Below are positions 52,713 to 62,335 of a stretch of DNA of 64,000 bases, piece by piece (position 1 is the first letter of the stretch; the number at the start of each line of letters is the position of its first letter). This DNA is from Sphingomonas flavescens (GTDB lineage: Bacteria; Pseudomonadota; Alphaproteobacteria; Sphingomonadales; Sphingomonadaceae): positions 2,156,001 through 2,220,000 of the forward strand of contig NZ_CP133016.1 in assembly GCF_030866745.1 (NCBI RefSeq), written 5' to 3'. Position numbers and translations under genes: made by a program. The notes beneath the pieces were generated by a model. It had not been told where the DNA came from. It made no database searches and was given only the letters and a program-made list of their open reading frames with translations.

Positions 52713-52737
52713 TAGCTGGAGCGTAAGGAGTCCCGCC

Positions 52738-54537
52738 ATGTCATCCTATGCCGACCGCCTCAAAGCCCTTCGCGAGCAGCTGCAGCGCGACAAGCTGGAC
52801 GGGTTCGTCGTCCCGCTGACCGACGAGCATATGAGCGAGTATGTAGGTAGCTATGCTCAGCGGCTGGCGTGGCTGACCGGGTTTGAAGGATCGGCTGGCT
52901 CCGCGGTCGTTCTACCTGAGCAGGCGGCGATCTTCGTCGACGGGCGCTATACCCTGCAGGTTCGCCAGCAGGTCAGCGCCGACCAGTGGAGCTACCAGTC
53001 GGTGCCTGAAACCAGCACCACCCAATGGCTCGAGGAACATGCGCCGCAGGGCGCGCGCATCGGCTACGATCCCTGGCTGCACACCCGCGACTGGGTGAAG
53101 AAGGCGAAAGAAGCACTGGCCACGCGCGGCGCCGAGCTGGTCGCGGTCGACAGGAACCCGATCGACGAGATTTGGAAGGACCGCCCGGAGGCGTCGAAGG
53201 CGCATCTCGTCGTCCAGGCCGAGCAGCACACGGGCAAGTCGGGCGCGGAAAAGCGCACCGAGATTGGCGACTGGCTCGCAGCGCATCACGCCGACGCCGC
53301 CGTGCTGTCAGCCCTCGATTCCATCGCCTGGGCCTTCAACATCCGCGGTCAAGACGTGTCGCGGACGCCGGTCGCTCTGGCCTATGCGCTGGTCAATGCT
53401 GATGGGACCGCGGACCTGTTCGTCGCCGGAGAGAAGATCGGGCCGGAAGTCCGCCAGCACCTCGGCAACGGCGTCCGCCTCCACGAGCGGGCCGCCTTCG
53501 AAAGTGCGCTAGGCGATCTCAAGGGCAAGACCGTCGTGGTCGACCCGGAACGCGCCGTCGCGGCGATCTTCGAAGCGCTGGAGAAGGCCGGAGCGAAGGT
53601 GCTTGCCCGGCGTGACCCGACGATTCTGCCCAAGGCGATCAAGAACCAAGCCGAGATCGCCGGTCAGAAGTCGGCGCAGACCCGCGATGGCGCTGTCATC
53701 TCGAAGTTCCTTCGCTGGGTCGATGAGGAAGCGCCGAAGGGAGATGTCGACGAGCTGAAGGCGTCCGACCATCTCGAAGCGTTGCGCCGCGAGAACCCGG
53801 AGCTTCGCGATCTGTCGTTCGACAGCATCTCCGGCGCGGGGCCTAACGGCGCGATCGTCCACTATCGCTCAAGCGAGAAGACCAACCGCAAGCTGGAGCA
53901 GGGCACACTCTACCTGATCGATTCGGGTGGCCAATATGTCGACGGCACCACCGACATCACCCGCACCGTGCCGATCGGCGAGCCGACCGCGGAGATGAAG
54001 GACCGGTTCACCCGCGTCCTCCAGGGTCACATTGCGATCGCCACCGCGGTTTTCCCGAAGGGTACGCGCGGCAGCCAGCTCGACAGCTTCGCGCGGCGGC
54101 CGCTGTGGGAAGCGGGCCTCGATTACGCGCACGGCACCGGTCACGGCGTCGGCAGCTTCCTCTCCGTACATGAAGGTCCACAGCGCATCTCGCCGGTCGG
54201 AAGTTCGCAGAGCGGCGGTGACGAGCCGCTCCAGCCGGGCATGATTCTTTCCAACGAGCCCGGCTATTACAAGACGGGCGAGTACGGCATCCGCATCGAG
54301 AACCTCGTGCTGGTCGTCGAACGCCAGATCGAGGGCGCCGAAAAGGACATGCTGGGCTTCGAGACCCTAACCTTTGCGCCGATCGACCGGCGGCTGGTCG
54401 ACGTCGACATGCTGACGCCGGAAGAGCTTGTCTGGCTGAATTGCTATCATGCGCACGTCATGGCGAAGATTGGGCCGACCTTGTCCGGGGCCGACCTCGA
54501 CTGGTTGCAGCGAGCCTGCGCACCGCTCGGCGACTGA
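52738..54537 (+). CDS. pepP: Xaa-Pro aminopeptidase
   Basis: A 599-residue metallopeptidase that removes N-terminal residues before proline. The N-terminal creatinase-like domains (MSSYADRLKALREQLQ, FVVPLTDEHMSEYVGSYAQRLAWLTGFEGSAGSAVVL) precede the pita-bread catalytic domain. There, LYLIDSGGQYVDGTTDITRT gives two metal Asp ligands, HGTGHGVGSFLSVHEGP the His, and LSNEPGYY and GIRIENL the two Glu ligands. It is the long three-domain form. GGAG lies 8 nt before the ATG. The open frame upstream has no coding character and is the RNA region. Confidence 0.93.
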   Translation: MSSYADRLKALREQLQRDKLDGFVVPLTDEHMSEYVGSYAQRLAWLTGFEGSAGSAVVLPEQAAIFVDGRYTLQVRQQVSADQWSYQSVPETSTTQWLEEHAPQGARIGYDPWLHTRDWVKKAKEALATRGAELVAVDRNPIDEIWKDRPEASKAHLVVQAEQHTGKSGAEKRTEIGDWLAAHHADAAVLSALDSIAWAFNIRGQDVSRTPVALAYALVNADGTADLFVAGEKIGPEVRQHLGNGVRLHERAAFESALGDLKGKTVVVDPERAVAAIFEALEKAGAKVLARRDPTILPKAIKNQAEIAGQKSAQTRDGAVISKFLRWVDEEAPKGDVDELKASDHLEALRRENPELRDLSFDSISGAGPNGAIVHYRSSEKTNRKLEQGTLYLIDSGGQYVDGTTDITRTVPIGEPTAEMKDRFTRVLQGHIAIATAVFPKGTRGSQLDSFARRPLWEAGLDYAHGTGHGVGSFLSVHEGPQRISPVGSSQSGGDEPLQPGMILSNEPGYYKTGEYGIRIENLVLVVERQIEGAEKDMLGFETLTFAPIDRRLVDVDMLTPEELVWLNCYHAHVMAKIGPTLSGADLDWLQRACAPLGD

Positions 54538-54624
54538 CTTGTCCCGGCTTGTGACAAAGTCGTCACGCGGGATTAATTGTGGGTTTAACGCGCTAGATGT
54601 AAAGGGGATTCACGGAGACGAGTC

Positions 54625-54753
54625 GTGACTGAAGCTTTGTTGTTCGCCCTTGCCATCATCCTGCTGGGAGCCGTGATCTGGCTCGGCGACGCAGTGGCCG
54701 GCGGCATCGAAAGCGCGCTCGGCGAAAAGAAAATGCGCGACCGCGACGCCTAG
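54625..54753 (+). CDS. Small single-helix membrane protein
   Basis: A 42-residue protein starting at a GTG with GGAG nearby: VTEALLFALAIILLGAVIWLGDAVAGGIESALGEKKMRDRDA. One hydrophobic helix is followed by a charged tail, which would lie in the cytoplasm or periplasm. It is not recognised. It converges with the next small gene, overlapping by 4 nt at CTAG, as seen at many other junctions in this window. Confidence 0.55.
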   Translation: MTEALLFALAIILLGAVIWLGDAVAGGIESALGEKKMRDRDA

Positions 54754-54869
54754 TCGCCGGGCTGCTCTTTCTTCGACTGTTGATCCCGGGCCTGCGCTTT
54801 CCGCTTCCGCAGATTTTCCCGCAGCGCCGCCGCCAGTCTCTCTTCGCGGTCGTTGGATGGTCCGGCCAT
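54750..54869 (-). CDS. Short charged hypothetical protein
   Basis: A 39-residue, strongly charged, helical protein: MAGPSNDREERLAAALRENLRKRKAQARDQQSKKEQPGD. The LAAALRENLRKRKAQAR segment is reminiscent of short alphaproteobacterial proteins encoded near other small genes, but no family name can be given. The stop overlaps the facing gene by 4 nt. Confidence 0.5.
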   Translation of the reverse strand: MAGPSNDREERLAAALRENLRKRKAQARDQQSKKEQPGD

Positions 54870-54941
54870 CACCCGCCCATGACTTGGACGGGTTGACGTC
54901 GCAAGGGGGCTTGGCCATAGGCGCGGCCTTCCGGACAACGT

Positions 54942-55016
<75 letters not shown>

Positions 55017-55078
55017 TTTCCGCCTGCAGCCATGCCGGGGGCATGGCGAAGCCGGAAATCTCGCGCTAGCGCCAGCTG

Positions 55079-56080
55079 ATGCGGTTCTTCTCCGACAATG
55101 CAGCGCCGGCACATCCGAAGGTTCTGGAGGCGATCGCCTCCGTGAACCGGCTCGACACAGCCTACGACGGCGACGAATGGAGCAAGCAACTCGACGGCGC
55201 CTTTTCGGACTTGTTCGGAACCGCGGTGCGAGCCTTCTGGGTCACGACCGGCACCGCAGCAAACTGCCTGGCACTCGCCGCGCTCTGCCCGCCCTATCGG
55301 TCCGTCCTGTGTCACCGCGAAGCGCATATCGAGGTCGACGAAGCCGGAGCCCCGGGTTTCTTCACCGGCGGCGCCAAGCTTCACCTCCTGGAGGGCGACG
55401 GGGCTAAGCTCACCCCAGAAACGGTCGCCGGAGCCTGCGACCGCATCCGTCCCGACGTCCACCAAGTCCAGCCCGCAGTCCTGTCGATCACCAACGCCAC
55501 GGAGTATGGCCTCGTCTACAGGGCAGGCGAGGTGGCGGCTCTGGGTGAGCTGGCGAAGCAAAGGAAGCTGTCGCTGCACATGGACGGCGCCCGGCTAGCC
55601 AATGCGCTGGCGACGACCGACGAGAACATCGGCGACGTGACATGGCGGGCAGGCGTCGACGCGCTGTCGTTCGGCTTCGTCAAGAATGGCGGACTCAACG
55701 CCGAGTGCCTGATCCTGTTCAAGACCGAGCTAGCCGACGAGATCGCCGTCCGCCGCAAACGTGCCGGACACCTCCTGTCGAAGGGCCGCTACCTCGCTGC
55801 TCAGCTGCTGGCGATGCTGGAAAACGATCTGTGGCTGGAGAATGCTCGGTCAGCCAACGCCGCGGCGCAGAGACTGGCTCAGGCTGCGTCGGGACGGCTA
55901 GTCTATCCGGTCGAAGCCAACGAGCTGTTCGTCCAAGCGACGGCCGAAGAAGCTTCGCGTCTGCGCGCGCAGGGTTTCGACTTTTACGATTGGGGGCCTG
56001 ACGAGATCCGGTTGGTCACCAGCTGGGACGCCGACCCGACCGACGTCCAGCGCCTCGGCGACGCCATCGCCGCATTGTGA
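55079..56080 (+). CDS. ltaE: Low-specificity L-threonine aldolase
   Basis: A 333-residue PLP enzyme that cleaves threonine to glycine and acetaldehyde. It starts MRFFSDNAAPAHPKVLEAI, with WVTTGTAANCLALAAL, VLCHREAHIEVDEAGAPGFFTGGAKLH, LSLHMDGARLANAL and the PLP lysine in LSFGFVKNGGLNAE. EIRLVTSWDADPTDVQRL ends it. It is 62 nt after tRNA-Thr, probably by chance. The stop overlaps the start of the EamA gene (GTGA). Confidence 0.93.
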   Translation: MRFFSDNAAPAHPKVLEAIASVNRLDTAYDGDEWSKQLDGAFSDLFGTAVRAFWVTTGTAANCLALAALCPPYRSVLCHREAHIEVDEAGAPGFFTGGAKLHLLEGDGAKLTPETVAGACDRIRPDVHQVQPAVLSITNATEYGLVYRAGEVAALGELAKQRKLSLHMDGARLANALATTDENIGDVTWRAGVDALSFGFVKNGGLNAECLILFKTELADEIAVRRKRAGHLLSKGRYLAAQLLAMLENDLWLENARSANAAAQRLAQAASGRLVYPVEANELFVQATAEEASRLRAQGFDFYDWGPDEIRLVTSWDADPTDVQRLGDAIAAL

Positions 56081-57003
56081 CGAATAACGGCTCGACCTTT
56101 CGGGCGGTCACGCTGCCGTTCATCATCTTCACCGCGATCTGGGGCTCTACTTGGATCGTCATTCGCGATCAGCTTGGCACCGTGCCGGCGCAATGGTCGG
56201 TGACCTATCGCTTCGTCATTGCTGCCATCGCGATGGCGCTGGTGGCGAACTGGAAGGGGGAGAGCCTTCGGATCGGCACTCGGGGTATGGCCGCAGCGGC
56301 ATTCCTTGGGCTCACCCAGTTCTGCATCAACTTCAACGCGGTTTATCTCGCTGAGCGGCACATCACGTCGGGCGTCGTCGCGACGGTCTTTGCGCTGTTG
56401 CTCATTCCCTCAAGCCTGATGGCATGGGCGCTTCTCGGCCATCGGCCAAGCCTCCGCTTCGCCGTTAGCTCGCTCGTGGCGGTGGGGGGCATCGGACTGC
56501 TCTTCGTCCATGAATTGCAAGAACACCCAGCGGATCGAGCGCAGATCGCTGCGGGCATCGGGCTGACCTTGGTCGGCATGCTCGGCGCGTCGGTTGCGAA
56601 TGTCGTCCAGGCTCGTCCCGAAGTGCGACGCTTCCCGCTTTATGCTATTCTCGCCTGGTCGATGGCGGCCGGTGCCCTGATCGATGGGGCCATCGCCGTC
56701 ATCATGACGGGTCCGCCGGTGTTCGACCCGCGACCGGCATATTGGTTTGGCGTGTTCTACCTTGCGCTGTTGGCGTCGGTGTTGACCTTCAGTCTCTATT
56801 ACCCGGTCGTGCGGCGCATCGGGCCTGGCAAAGCGGCCTATTCGAGCGTGCTTGTACCGATCATCGCGATGGGTTTTTCAACCGCTTTCGAAGGTTATCG
56901 CTGGACGGCGCTGACCATAGCCGGAGCGATTCTGGCGCTCGGGGGCATGGTCGCTGCGCTTGGTCGCAACCGCTCGAAGATCGCGGCTCCCGACGCCGCG
57001 TAG
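56077..57003 (+). CDS. EamA/DMT-family transporter
   Basis: A 308-residue inner-membrane protein with ten predicted helices forming two EamA repeats. LPFIIFTAIWGSTWIVIRDQLG opens the first and AGIGLTLVGMLGASVANVVQARPEVRRFPLYAILAWSMAAGALIDG the second, ending with SSVLVPIIAMGFSTAFEGYRW. Such transporters export amino acids or metabolites; the substrate is not inferable, though being coupled to ltaE suggests an amino-acid link. The start is a GTG overlapping the ltaE stop. Confidence 0.85.
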   Translation: MTNNGSTFRAVTLPFIIFTAIWGSTWIVIRDQLGTVPAQWSVTYRFVIAAIAMALVANWKGESLRIGTRGMAAAAFLGLTQFCINFNAVYLAERHITSGVVATVFALLLIPSSLMAWALLGHRPSLRFAVSSLVAVGGIGLLFVHELQEHPADRAQIAAGIGLTLVGMLGASVANVVQARPEVRRFPLYAILAWSMAAGALIDGAIAVIMTGPPVFDPRPAYWFGVFYLALLASVLTFSLYYPVVRRIGPGKAAYSSVLVPIIAMGFSTAFEGYRWTALTIAGAILALGGMVAALGRNRSKIAAPDAA

Positions 57004-57018
57004 GGCGTTACTCGCTCC

Positions 57019-57240
57019 ATGCCTTCGACCGTCATCCGGCGCTTCGTGTACGACGAGACCGAAGGCAATCTGTGGGTCGAGTTCGTCTCGGGGCGCCGAT
57101 ACGTCTACTTGGGCGTTCCCCATGACGTGGCGGAGACATTTCGCGAGGCCTTCTCCAAAGGTATCTACTTCAACACGCGGATCCGCGATCATTATCCGTT
57201 CCGGGAAGTGCTGCCGGAAGAAGGCGCAACGCAATCTTAA
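57019..57240 (+). CDS. KTSC domain protein
   Basis: A 73-residue protein with a single KTSC domain: VIRRFVYDETEGNLWVEFVSGRRYVYLGVPHDVAETFREAFSKGIYFNTRIRDHYPFREV. The GxYFNxxIrxxYp signature is clear. The domain is often fused to lysyl-tRNA synthetase-related or phage proteins and is of unknown function. It starts 15 nt after the EamA gene. Confidence 0.85.
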   Translation: MPSTVIRRFVYDETEGNLWVEFVSGRRYVYLGVPHDVAETFREAFSKGIYFNTRIRDHYPFREVLPEEGATQS

Positions 57241-57264
57241 GGGGCATCGGCAACCATCGCCGCG

Positions 57265-57432
57265 ATGCTGCCGATCCAACATAAGCACATCTTCCGCAGC
57301 CGCTGGGTCGCGCTGTTGTGGGCGGCGGGTATTCTGTGGTTCGCCTACGATGTCGCCAGCTCAGAACCGGCTGACGACGACAATAACATGGCGAACAGCG
57401 CGCAGGTCGAGCAGGCGCTCAACGCGTTCTAG
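57265..57432 (+). CDS. Small membrane-anchored hypothetical protein
   Basis: A 55-residue protein with a basic N terminus and one hydrophobic helix (SRWVALLWAAGILWFAYDVA) followed by an acidic tail (SSEPADDDNNMANSAQVEQALNAF). No family is recognised. It lies 24 nt past the KTSC gene and its stop overlaps the convergent lipoprotein gene by 4 nt at CTAG. Confidence 0.55.
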   Translation: MLPIQHKHIFRSRWVALLWAAGILWFAYDVASSEPADDDNNMANSAQVEQALNAF

Positions 57433-57995
57433 TGCTTGCCCCATTCGATGCGTTCGATGTGCCAGCGGCGTTGAGCCTGGGTTGAGCCATCGACGTCGTT
57501 GACGCGGCGCAGCGTGACCGTGGCGGGGCTGCGCTTCGTGCCCTGATAGAAGACGACGGGCATCGTCACGAAGATCGAGCCGGCTGCGCCCTCAGGCTCG
57601 CTGAGATCGCCGATCTCGAGATGCTTGAGGCCGCGCGACTGAAGTTCCTGGGCGAACGCCGCCGCGCTGTTCTTGTCGCCCCAAGTGTTTGCGGCTTCGG
57701 CGAAGCGGGCCTGCTCGATGAGGGCGCCATAACGCTGGACGACCTGTCCCGCGGCTTCCGTGCTCTTGGGGTCAATCGGCCCCTTCGGCTCCTCGAGGAT
57801 CTTGCGATCCGGCGCCTTCGTGGTCGTCGTGACTTCGTTTGACTGCTCCGCCGTGCCCATCGCGACATCATTGTCAGTCGCTTCGCTGCCGTTTGGCGCA
57901 CCCAGGTTGACGATCGCAGTATCGTTCACTTCTGCCGGCTGCTGTCGACAGGCGGCGAGAAGAACGATCGCAACTGCTGCAAGCTTCGTTTTCAT
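57429..57995 (-). CDS. Hypothetical lipoprotein
   Basis: A 188-residue lipoprotein with a clear lipobox (VLLAAC, Cys16), followed by a Thr/Asn/Glu-rich spacer and a C-terminal beta-sheet domain (AGQVVQRYGALIEQARFAEAANTWGD, IFVTMPVVFYQGTKRSPATVTLRRVND, RRWHIERIEWGKH). The domain is NTF2-like in look but not assigned. ATG 57995 gives the signal peptide. It is single-gene. Confidence 0.75.
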   Translation of the reverse strand: MKTKLAAVAIVLLAACRQQPAEVNDTAIVNLGAPNGSEATDNDVAMGTAEQSNEVTTTTKAPDRKILEEPKGPIDPKSTEAAGQVVQRYGALIEQARFAEAANTWGDKNSAAAFAQELQSRGLKHLEIGDLSEPEGAAGSIFVTMPVVFYQGTKRSPATVTLRRVNDVDGSTQAQRRWHIERIEWGKH

Positions 57996-58076
57996 TCGGG
58001 AATCCTTTGATCGGAACCGCGCTGGGGAGTATTCGTTCGTTACGCCAAGACAACAGCTCATAACGGGGAGAGTTCA

Positions 58077-58283
58077 ATGGCTGATGACCGTGACCAAGTA
58101 GAGCGCACGACCGTAGTGGAAACCGGTGGCGGCGGAGGTGGCGGCGGCGTTCTTGCCGTAGTCCTGCTGATCATCGTCGTGCTCGTTCTGCTCTATGTGT
58201 TCCGCGACAATCTCGGGTTCGGCAGCAAGACGACCAACGTCAACGTGCCCGACAAGATCGACGTCAACGTAAACCATAGCTGA
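58077..58283 (+). CDS. Small Gly-rich membrane protein
   Basis: A 68-residue protein with an acidic N terminus, an unusual run of eight glycines, one long hydrophobic helix (VLAVVLLIIVVLVLLYVF) and a polar C-terminal tail (TTNVNVPDKIDVNVN). GGGGAG upstream of the ATG is a good ribosome binding site. It has no recognised family and is likely anchored in the inner membrane. Confidence 0.6.
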   Translation: MADDRDQVERTTVVETGGGGGGGGVLAVVLLIIVVLVLLYVFRDNLGFGSKTTNVNVPDKIDVNVNHS

Positions 58284-58335
58284 TCGGAGAGGGTCAGCTT
58301 GAGCGCGGGCGGGTTGCGAGTCCCTGCCTGCCGCG

Positions 58336-58365
58336 CGGGCGCGGTTCCTTACGGGGCCGCGCCCG
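58336..58365 (+). terminator. Intrinsic terminator-like hairpin
   Basis: CGGGCGCGG and CCGCGCCCG form a 9-bp perfect stem, followed by TTTGATT, about 53 nt past the small Gly-rich protein and 37 nt before hmgA. It would insulate the small gene from hmgA. Confidence 0.75.
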
Positions 58366-58401
58366 TTTGATTGTCCGCCGCCGAGGCAGTAACCGGCGCG
58401 C

Positions 58402-59676
58402 ATGACGACTGGCTATCTGACTGGCTTCGGCAGTCACTTCGAGACGGAGGCGGTGTCCGGCGCATTGCCAAAGGGTCGCAATTCGCCGCAGCGGCCGGCC
58501 TACGGTCTCTACGCCGAGCAATTATCGGGCAGCAGCTTTACCTCGCAGCGGCACGAAAATCGTCGGTCCTGGTTGTACCGAATGCGGCCGACCGCCGACC
58601 ATCGGCCGTTCACGGCGTACGACGGCGCGCCGCTCCTCGCTCCGGGGACCGCTAAGGAGCCATTGGCTCCCAACCGGCTTCGCTGGGATCCTTGCGACCT
58701 GCCTGAGGGCAAGGATTTCGTCGACGGGCTGGTGACAATGCTCGCCAACCGCGATCCCGCCGACCTCGAAGGTGTGGCGGTCCACGTTTATCGAGCCACG
58801 CGGTCCATGGAGAACCGCGTGCTCGTCGATGCCGACGGCGAGATGCTGATCATCCCGCAGCTTGGCGGCCTTCGCATCGCGAGCGAACTCGGTCGGCTCG
58901 AGGTGCCACCGGGGACGATTGCGGTCATTCCGCGCGGCGTGAAATTTCGAGTGGAAGTCGACGGGGACAGCCGCGGCTATGTGGCGGAAAACCACGGAAT
59001 GCCGCTACGTTTGCCCGATCTCGGTCCGATCGGCGCCAACGGCCTCGCCAATCCGCGGGACTTCGAGACGCCCGTGGCCTGGTTCGAAGATAAAGACGAG
59101 CCGACCGAGGTCATCCAAAAGTCGCTCGGCTCGTTATGGACGACGACGCTCGATCACTCGCCGCTCGACGTAGTCGCCTGGCACGGTAACTACGCGCCGT
59201 ACCGCTACGATCTCTCACGCTTCAACGTGATCGGGTCGATCAGCTTCGACCATCCCGATCCGTCGATCTTCACGGTCCTGACCAGCCCGAGTGACGTGCC
59301 CGGGCGCGCCAATGCCGATTTCGTCATCTTTCCACCGCGATGGATGGTCGGCGAAGATACATTCAGGCCGCCGTGGTTCCATCGGAACGTGATGAGCGAA
59401 GCGATGGGGCTGATCTACGGCGCCTATGACGCAAAGGCGGACGGCTTTCAGCCCGGCGGCCTGTCGCTGCACAATTTGATGAGCGGGCACGGCCCCGACG
59501 TCGAGAGCTGGCGCAAGGCCAGCGAGGCGGAACTAAAGCCGGTCAAGATCGACGGCACGATGGCATTCATGGTCGAGACCTGCTGGCCATATCGGCCAAC
59601 GCATTACGCGCTCGATCGCGCGCAGCCCGATTACGATCTTGCGTGGAACGGCTTTCCGAAGGCGCAACTACCATGA
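58402..59676 (+). CDS. hmgA: Homogentisate 1,2-dioxygenase
   Basis: HmgA opens the ring of homogentisate to maleylacetoacetate in phenylalanine and tyrosine degradation. The 424-residue protein begins [28 protein letters not shown]. It contains [65 protein letters not shown], and [20 protein letters not shown] plus [12 protein letters not shown] with the iron-binding His and Glu positions. It is full length. It overlaps fahA by 4 nt and the two form an operon; maiA is elsewhere. Confidence 0.96.
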   Translation: MTTGYLTGFGSHFETEAVSGALPKGRNSPQRPAYGLYAEQLSGSSFTSQRHENRRSWLYRMRPTADHRPFTAYDGAPLLAPGTAKEPLAPNRLRWDPCDLPEGKDFVDGLVTMLANRDPADLEGVAVHVYRATRSMENRVLVDADGEMLIIPQLGGLRIASELGRLEVPPGTIAVIPRGVKFRVEVDGDSRGYVAENHGMPLRLPDLGPIGANGLANPRDFETPVAWFEDKDEPTEVIQKSLGSLWTTTLDHSPLDVVAWHGNYAPYRYDLSRFNVIGSISFDHPDPSIFTVLTSPSDVPGRANADFVIFPPRWMVGEDTFRPPWFHRNVMSEAMGLIYGAYDAKADGFQPGGLSLHNLMSGHGPDVESWRKASEAELKPVKIDGTMAFMVETCWPYRPTHYALDRAQPDYDLAWNGFPKAQLP

Positions 59677-60956
59677 ATGACGCAACCAACGATCCCGCCC
59701 TGTCCAGCTGGTGCGAAAGCGCGCAAGGCAGCGACTTTCCGATCCAGAACCTCCCACTTGGAATTTTCTCCGTCGGCGAGCGCCGTCGACGTATCGGTGT
59801 CGCCATCGGCGATTTCGTGCTGGACCTTCGTGAACTGCTGGATTTGTTCGACGAGGATTGGCGCGAGGATTTGTCGCAGCCGGTATTGAACGCCTGGCTG
59901 TCCCGCGGACCGGCGGCGCAGGATGCATTGCGGGAGCGGCTGCAGGAAATTCTATCAGATGAGCGTTATCGCGACGAGGTAGAGCCGGAGCTGATCGGGC
60001 AAACCGAGGTGCGGCTGCACGTGCCGTGCCTGATTGGTGACTACACCGATTTCTACGTCGGCATTCACCACGCGACCAATGTGGGCAAGCAGTTCCGCCC
60101 CGACAATCCGCTGCTGCCGAACTATAAATATGTCCCCATCGGTTATCACGGGCGCGCAAGCTCGGTCCGCGCTTCAGGCGAGCCGGTGATCCGCCCATCA
60201 GGGCAGCGCAAGGCACCGGACGCCGACGCTCCTGAATATGGGCCGAGCCGGCGGCTCGATTATGAGCTCGAGCTTGGGATCTGGATCGGCGCGGGCAACG
60301 AGTTGGGGAGCCCAATCCCGATCGCCGAGGCTGCCGATCACATCGCGGGCTACTGCCTGCTCAATGATTGGTCGGCGCGCGACCTTCAGGCGTGGGAGTA
60401 TCAGCCGCTCGGTCCATTCCTCGCGAAAAACTTCCTGACGAGCGTCTCCGCATGGGTGGTCAGCCCGCAGGCGTTGGCGCCGTTCCGCAAGGCCATGCCG
60501 CCACGGCCGGAAGGTGATCCCGCGCCGTTGCCCTATCTCTCAGATGCCGTGGACCAGGCGAGCGGCGGGTTGCAAATCCAGTTGGAAGTTACGCTGACGA
60601 CCGGGCGAATGCGCGCCGAAGGGACAGCGCCGCACGTGCTTTCCCGAGGTTCGGCGGATGCAGCCATGTACTGGAGCGCCGCACAGATCGTCGCGCATCA
60701 CAGCGCCAACGGATGCAATCTTCAGCCCGGTGATTTGATTGGCACGGGGACGCTTTCAACCGACAGTGAAAACGGCCTGGGATCGCTGCTGGAAATTAGT
60801 CAGGGCGGCAAGCGACCGGTTGATCTGCCGACCGGTGAAACACGCACGTTTCTCGAGAATGGGGACGAAATCACGCTGAAGGCCTGGTGCGAGAGCGACG
60901 GCGCGGTACGGATCGGCTTCGGTGAGTGCGTAGGACGGGTGGTCGCGTCAGCTTAG
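59673..60956 (+). CDS. fahA: Fumarylacetoacetase
   Basis: A 427-residue enzyme that hydrolyses fumarylacetoacetate to fumarate and acetoacetate, the last step of the homogentisate pathway. It has [98 protein letters not shown] and the C-terminal [13 protein letters not shown] region, all hallmarks of FAH with its Asp/Glu metal ligands. ATG overlaps the hmgA stop. It converges with the next gene, overlapping by 9 nt. Confidence 0.96.
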   Translation: MNDATNDPALSSWCESAQGSDFPIQNLPLGIFSVGERRRRIGVAIGDFVLDLRELLDLFDEDWREDLSQPVLNAWLSRGPAAQDALRERLQEILSDERYRDEVEPELIGQTEVRLHVPCLIGDYTDFYVGIHHATNVGKQFRPDNPLLPNYKYVPIGYHGRASSVRASGEPVIRPSGQRKAPDADAPEYGPSRRLDYELELGIWIGAGNELGSPIPIAEAADHIAGYCLLNDWSARDLQAWEYQPLGPFLAKNFLTSVSAWVVSPQALAPFRKAMPPRPEGDPAPLPYLSDAVDQASGGLQIQLEVTLTTGRMRAEGTAPHVLSRGSADAAMYWSAAQIVAHHSANGCNLQPGDLIGTGTLSTDSENGLGSLLEISQGGKRPVDLPTGETRTFLENGDEITLKAWCESDGAVRIGFGECVGRVVASA

Positions 60957-61865
60957 GCTTTCGCCGAGCAATTTGGTCGTCGCGTACAGCCGGTCGAGGG
61001 CGGGTGTCGCAATGCCGCGCTCCCTGGCGATTTCCCGCGGCGCGCCGAGCAGCGCTTCGAGTTCGAGGGGCCGCCGGGCCTCGATATCCTGCAGCATCGA
61101 GGTCTTGAATGCCCCGAGCTTCGCGGTGACCGCCATTCGGTCTTCGCCGCTTTCCTCGATCGGGCAGCCAATGGCCGCGCCGATCGCTGCCAGTTCCATC
61201 ATTCCTTCGAGCATCCATTGCCGGCATTCGGCGTTCGCCAGGATTCGATCACAGGTCGCACGGGTCAGCGCCGAAAGCGGGTTGATCGTGGCGTTGCCCC
61301 ACAGCTTGTACCAGATCGCGCGCCGAATATTGCTGGTGGGGTCAGGATTGAGGCCCGCGCGAGCGAACAGGGCATTCAGATTCGCCAGCTGCTCGCTGGC
61401 TTCGCCGTCGGGGTTTCCGATGATGAGTCTGTCTGCATGCTTCACGACTACCTGCCCGAGGCTGTCGCGGCTGCACGCTGCGTGGACAACGCAACCTATG
61501 ACTTGGTCGATTGGGAGGGCCGAGCCGATCGCGCCGTCCGGGTCGACGGAAGCAAGCGGCTCTCCGTTGATAAACCACCAAGGCACGCCGTTTAGCATCG
61601 GCAAGATTGTCGTGTGGCGCCTGATCCATGGGGCCGCGGCTTTCGATGCGGCACTGAGCGCTGTTGCTTTGGTGGCAAGGATGAGCAGATCCGCGACTTC
61701 ATCGTCTCTGGAGAAGCCCACCTCGCTCGGCCGGCCTCGTTCGACCAGCGTCAAGCTCTCCAGCGGCCCGTTTCTGCCTACCGCCCTCACGGTTTCGCCA
61801 GCCGCGACGAGTTTCGCCGCCACCCAGCCGCCGATTGCACCAGCGCCCACGACACGAATTTTCAT
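60948..61865 (-). CDS. panE: 2-dehydropantoate 2-reductase-like protein
   Basis: A 305-residue NADP-dependent ketopantoate reductase-type enzyme. The N-terminal MKIRVVGAGAIGGWVAAKLVAAG is the dinucleotide fold, ILPMLNGVPWWFINGE the central loop, and YKLWGNATINPLSALTRATCDRIL with QDIEARRPLELEALLGAPREIARERGIATPALDRLY the C-terminal domain with its conserved Lys, Asn and Glu. In pantothenate synthesis it makes pantoate; paralogues of unknown role are common, so panE is probable, not proven. Confidence 0.82.
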   Translation of the reverse strand: MKIRVVGAGAIGGWVAAKLVAAGETVRAVGRNGPLESLTLVERGRPSEVGFSRDDEVADLLILATKATALSAASKAAAPWIRRHTTILPMLNGVPWWFINGEPLASVDPDGAIGSALPIDQVIGCVVHAACSRDSLGQVVVKHADRLIIGNPDGEASEQLANLNALFARAGLNPDPTSNIRRAIWYKLWGNATINPLSALTRATCDRILANAECRQWMLEGMMELAAIGAAIGCPIEESGEDRMAVTAKLGAFKTSMLQDIEARRPLELEALLGAPREIARERGIATPALDRLYATTKLLGESLS

Positions 61866-61924
61866 GCAAAGCCCGATGGGCGATCTATTGGCGGTTGGGC
61901 AATAGTTGGACCGTGCAGCGGTAC

Positions 61925-62335
61925 CTAACGTTCGTTGTCCCAGATCATGTGAATGATGCGCCAGCCGTGATGGGAATCCTTGAAAAGCTGGATCGAATTG
62001 ACACCCCGGCGCTCGGGCAATGCATCATCGAGTGAATGGCGGGCTTCGTAGTGGCTCCAGACGTGCGCCACGTTGCCGAAGCAGTCGATGCGCCGATCGG
62101 TCTCCACCTCAAAGAACGGATTGGCGGCAAAGAATGGCGTTGTGTCAGCCCTATACTCATCGAGCGTCATCGATTTCTTCGTGGCTCGGCCGTCCTGATC
62201 GATCCACGTGCGAACCTGCCTCGCTTCGGGGAGGAAAATGTCGAGTTGCCGCGACCAGTCTCGTGGCCCGGCAGGGCCGGAAATCATGGCGTACATCGCG
62301 TCGATCACCGCGCCGATCGCGGCTTCGTCGCTCAT
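61925..62335 (-). CDS. NTF2-like (SnoaL-like) protein
   Basis: A 136-residue protein with an NTF2-like alpha+beta barrel: AAIGAVIDAMYAMISGPAGPRDWSRQLDIFLPEARQVRTWIDQDGR, FFEVETDRRIDCFGNVAHVWSHYEARHS, and GVNSIQLFKDSHHGWRIIHMIWDNER. The family includes ketosteroid isomerases, polyketide cyclases and non-catalytic proteins, so the function is open. It overlaps the stop-start junction with the small upstream gene (ATGA). Confidence 0.8.
   Translation of the reverse strand: MSDEAAIGAVIDAMYAMISGPAGPRDWSRQLDIFLPEARQVRTWIDQDGRATKKSMTLDEYRADTTPFFAANPFFEVETDRRIDCFGNVAHVWSHYEARHSLDDALPERRGVNSIQLFKDSHHGWRIIHMIWDNER

Noticed and set aside
52444..52737. In-frame upstream extension of pepP by about 98 codons
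   Set aside because: The translation has no pepP-like features, the known N terminus begins at the ATG at 52738 with a good ribosome binding site, and the region has RNA hairpins instead.
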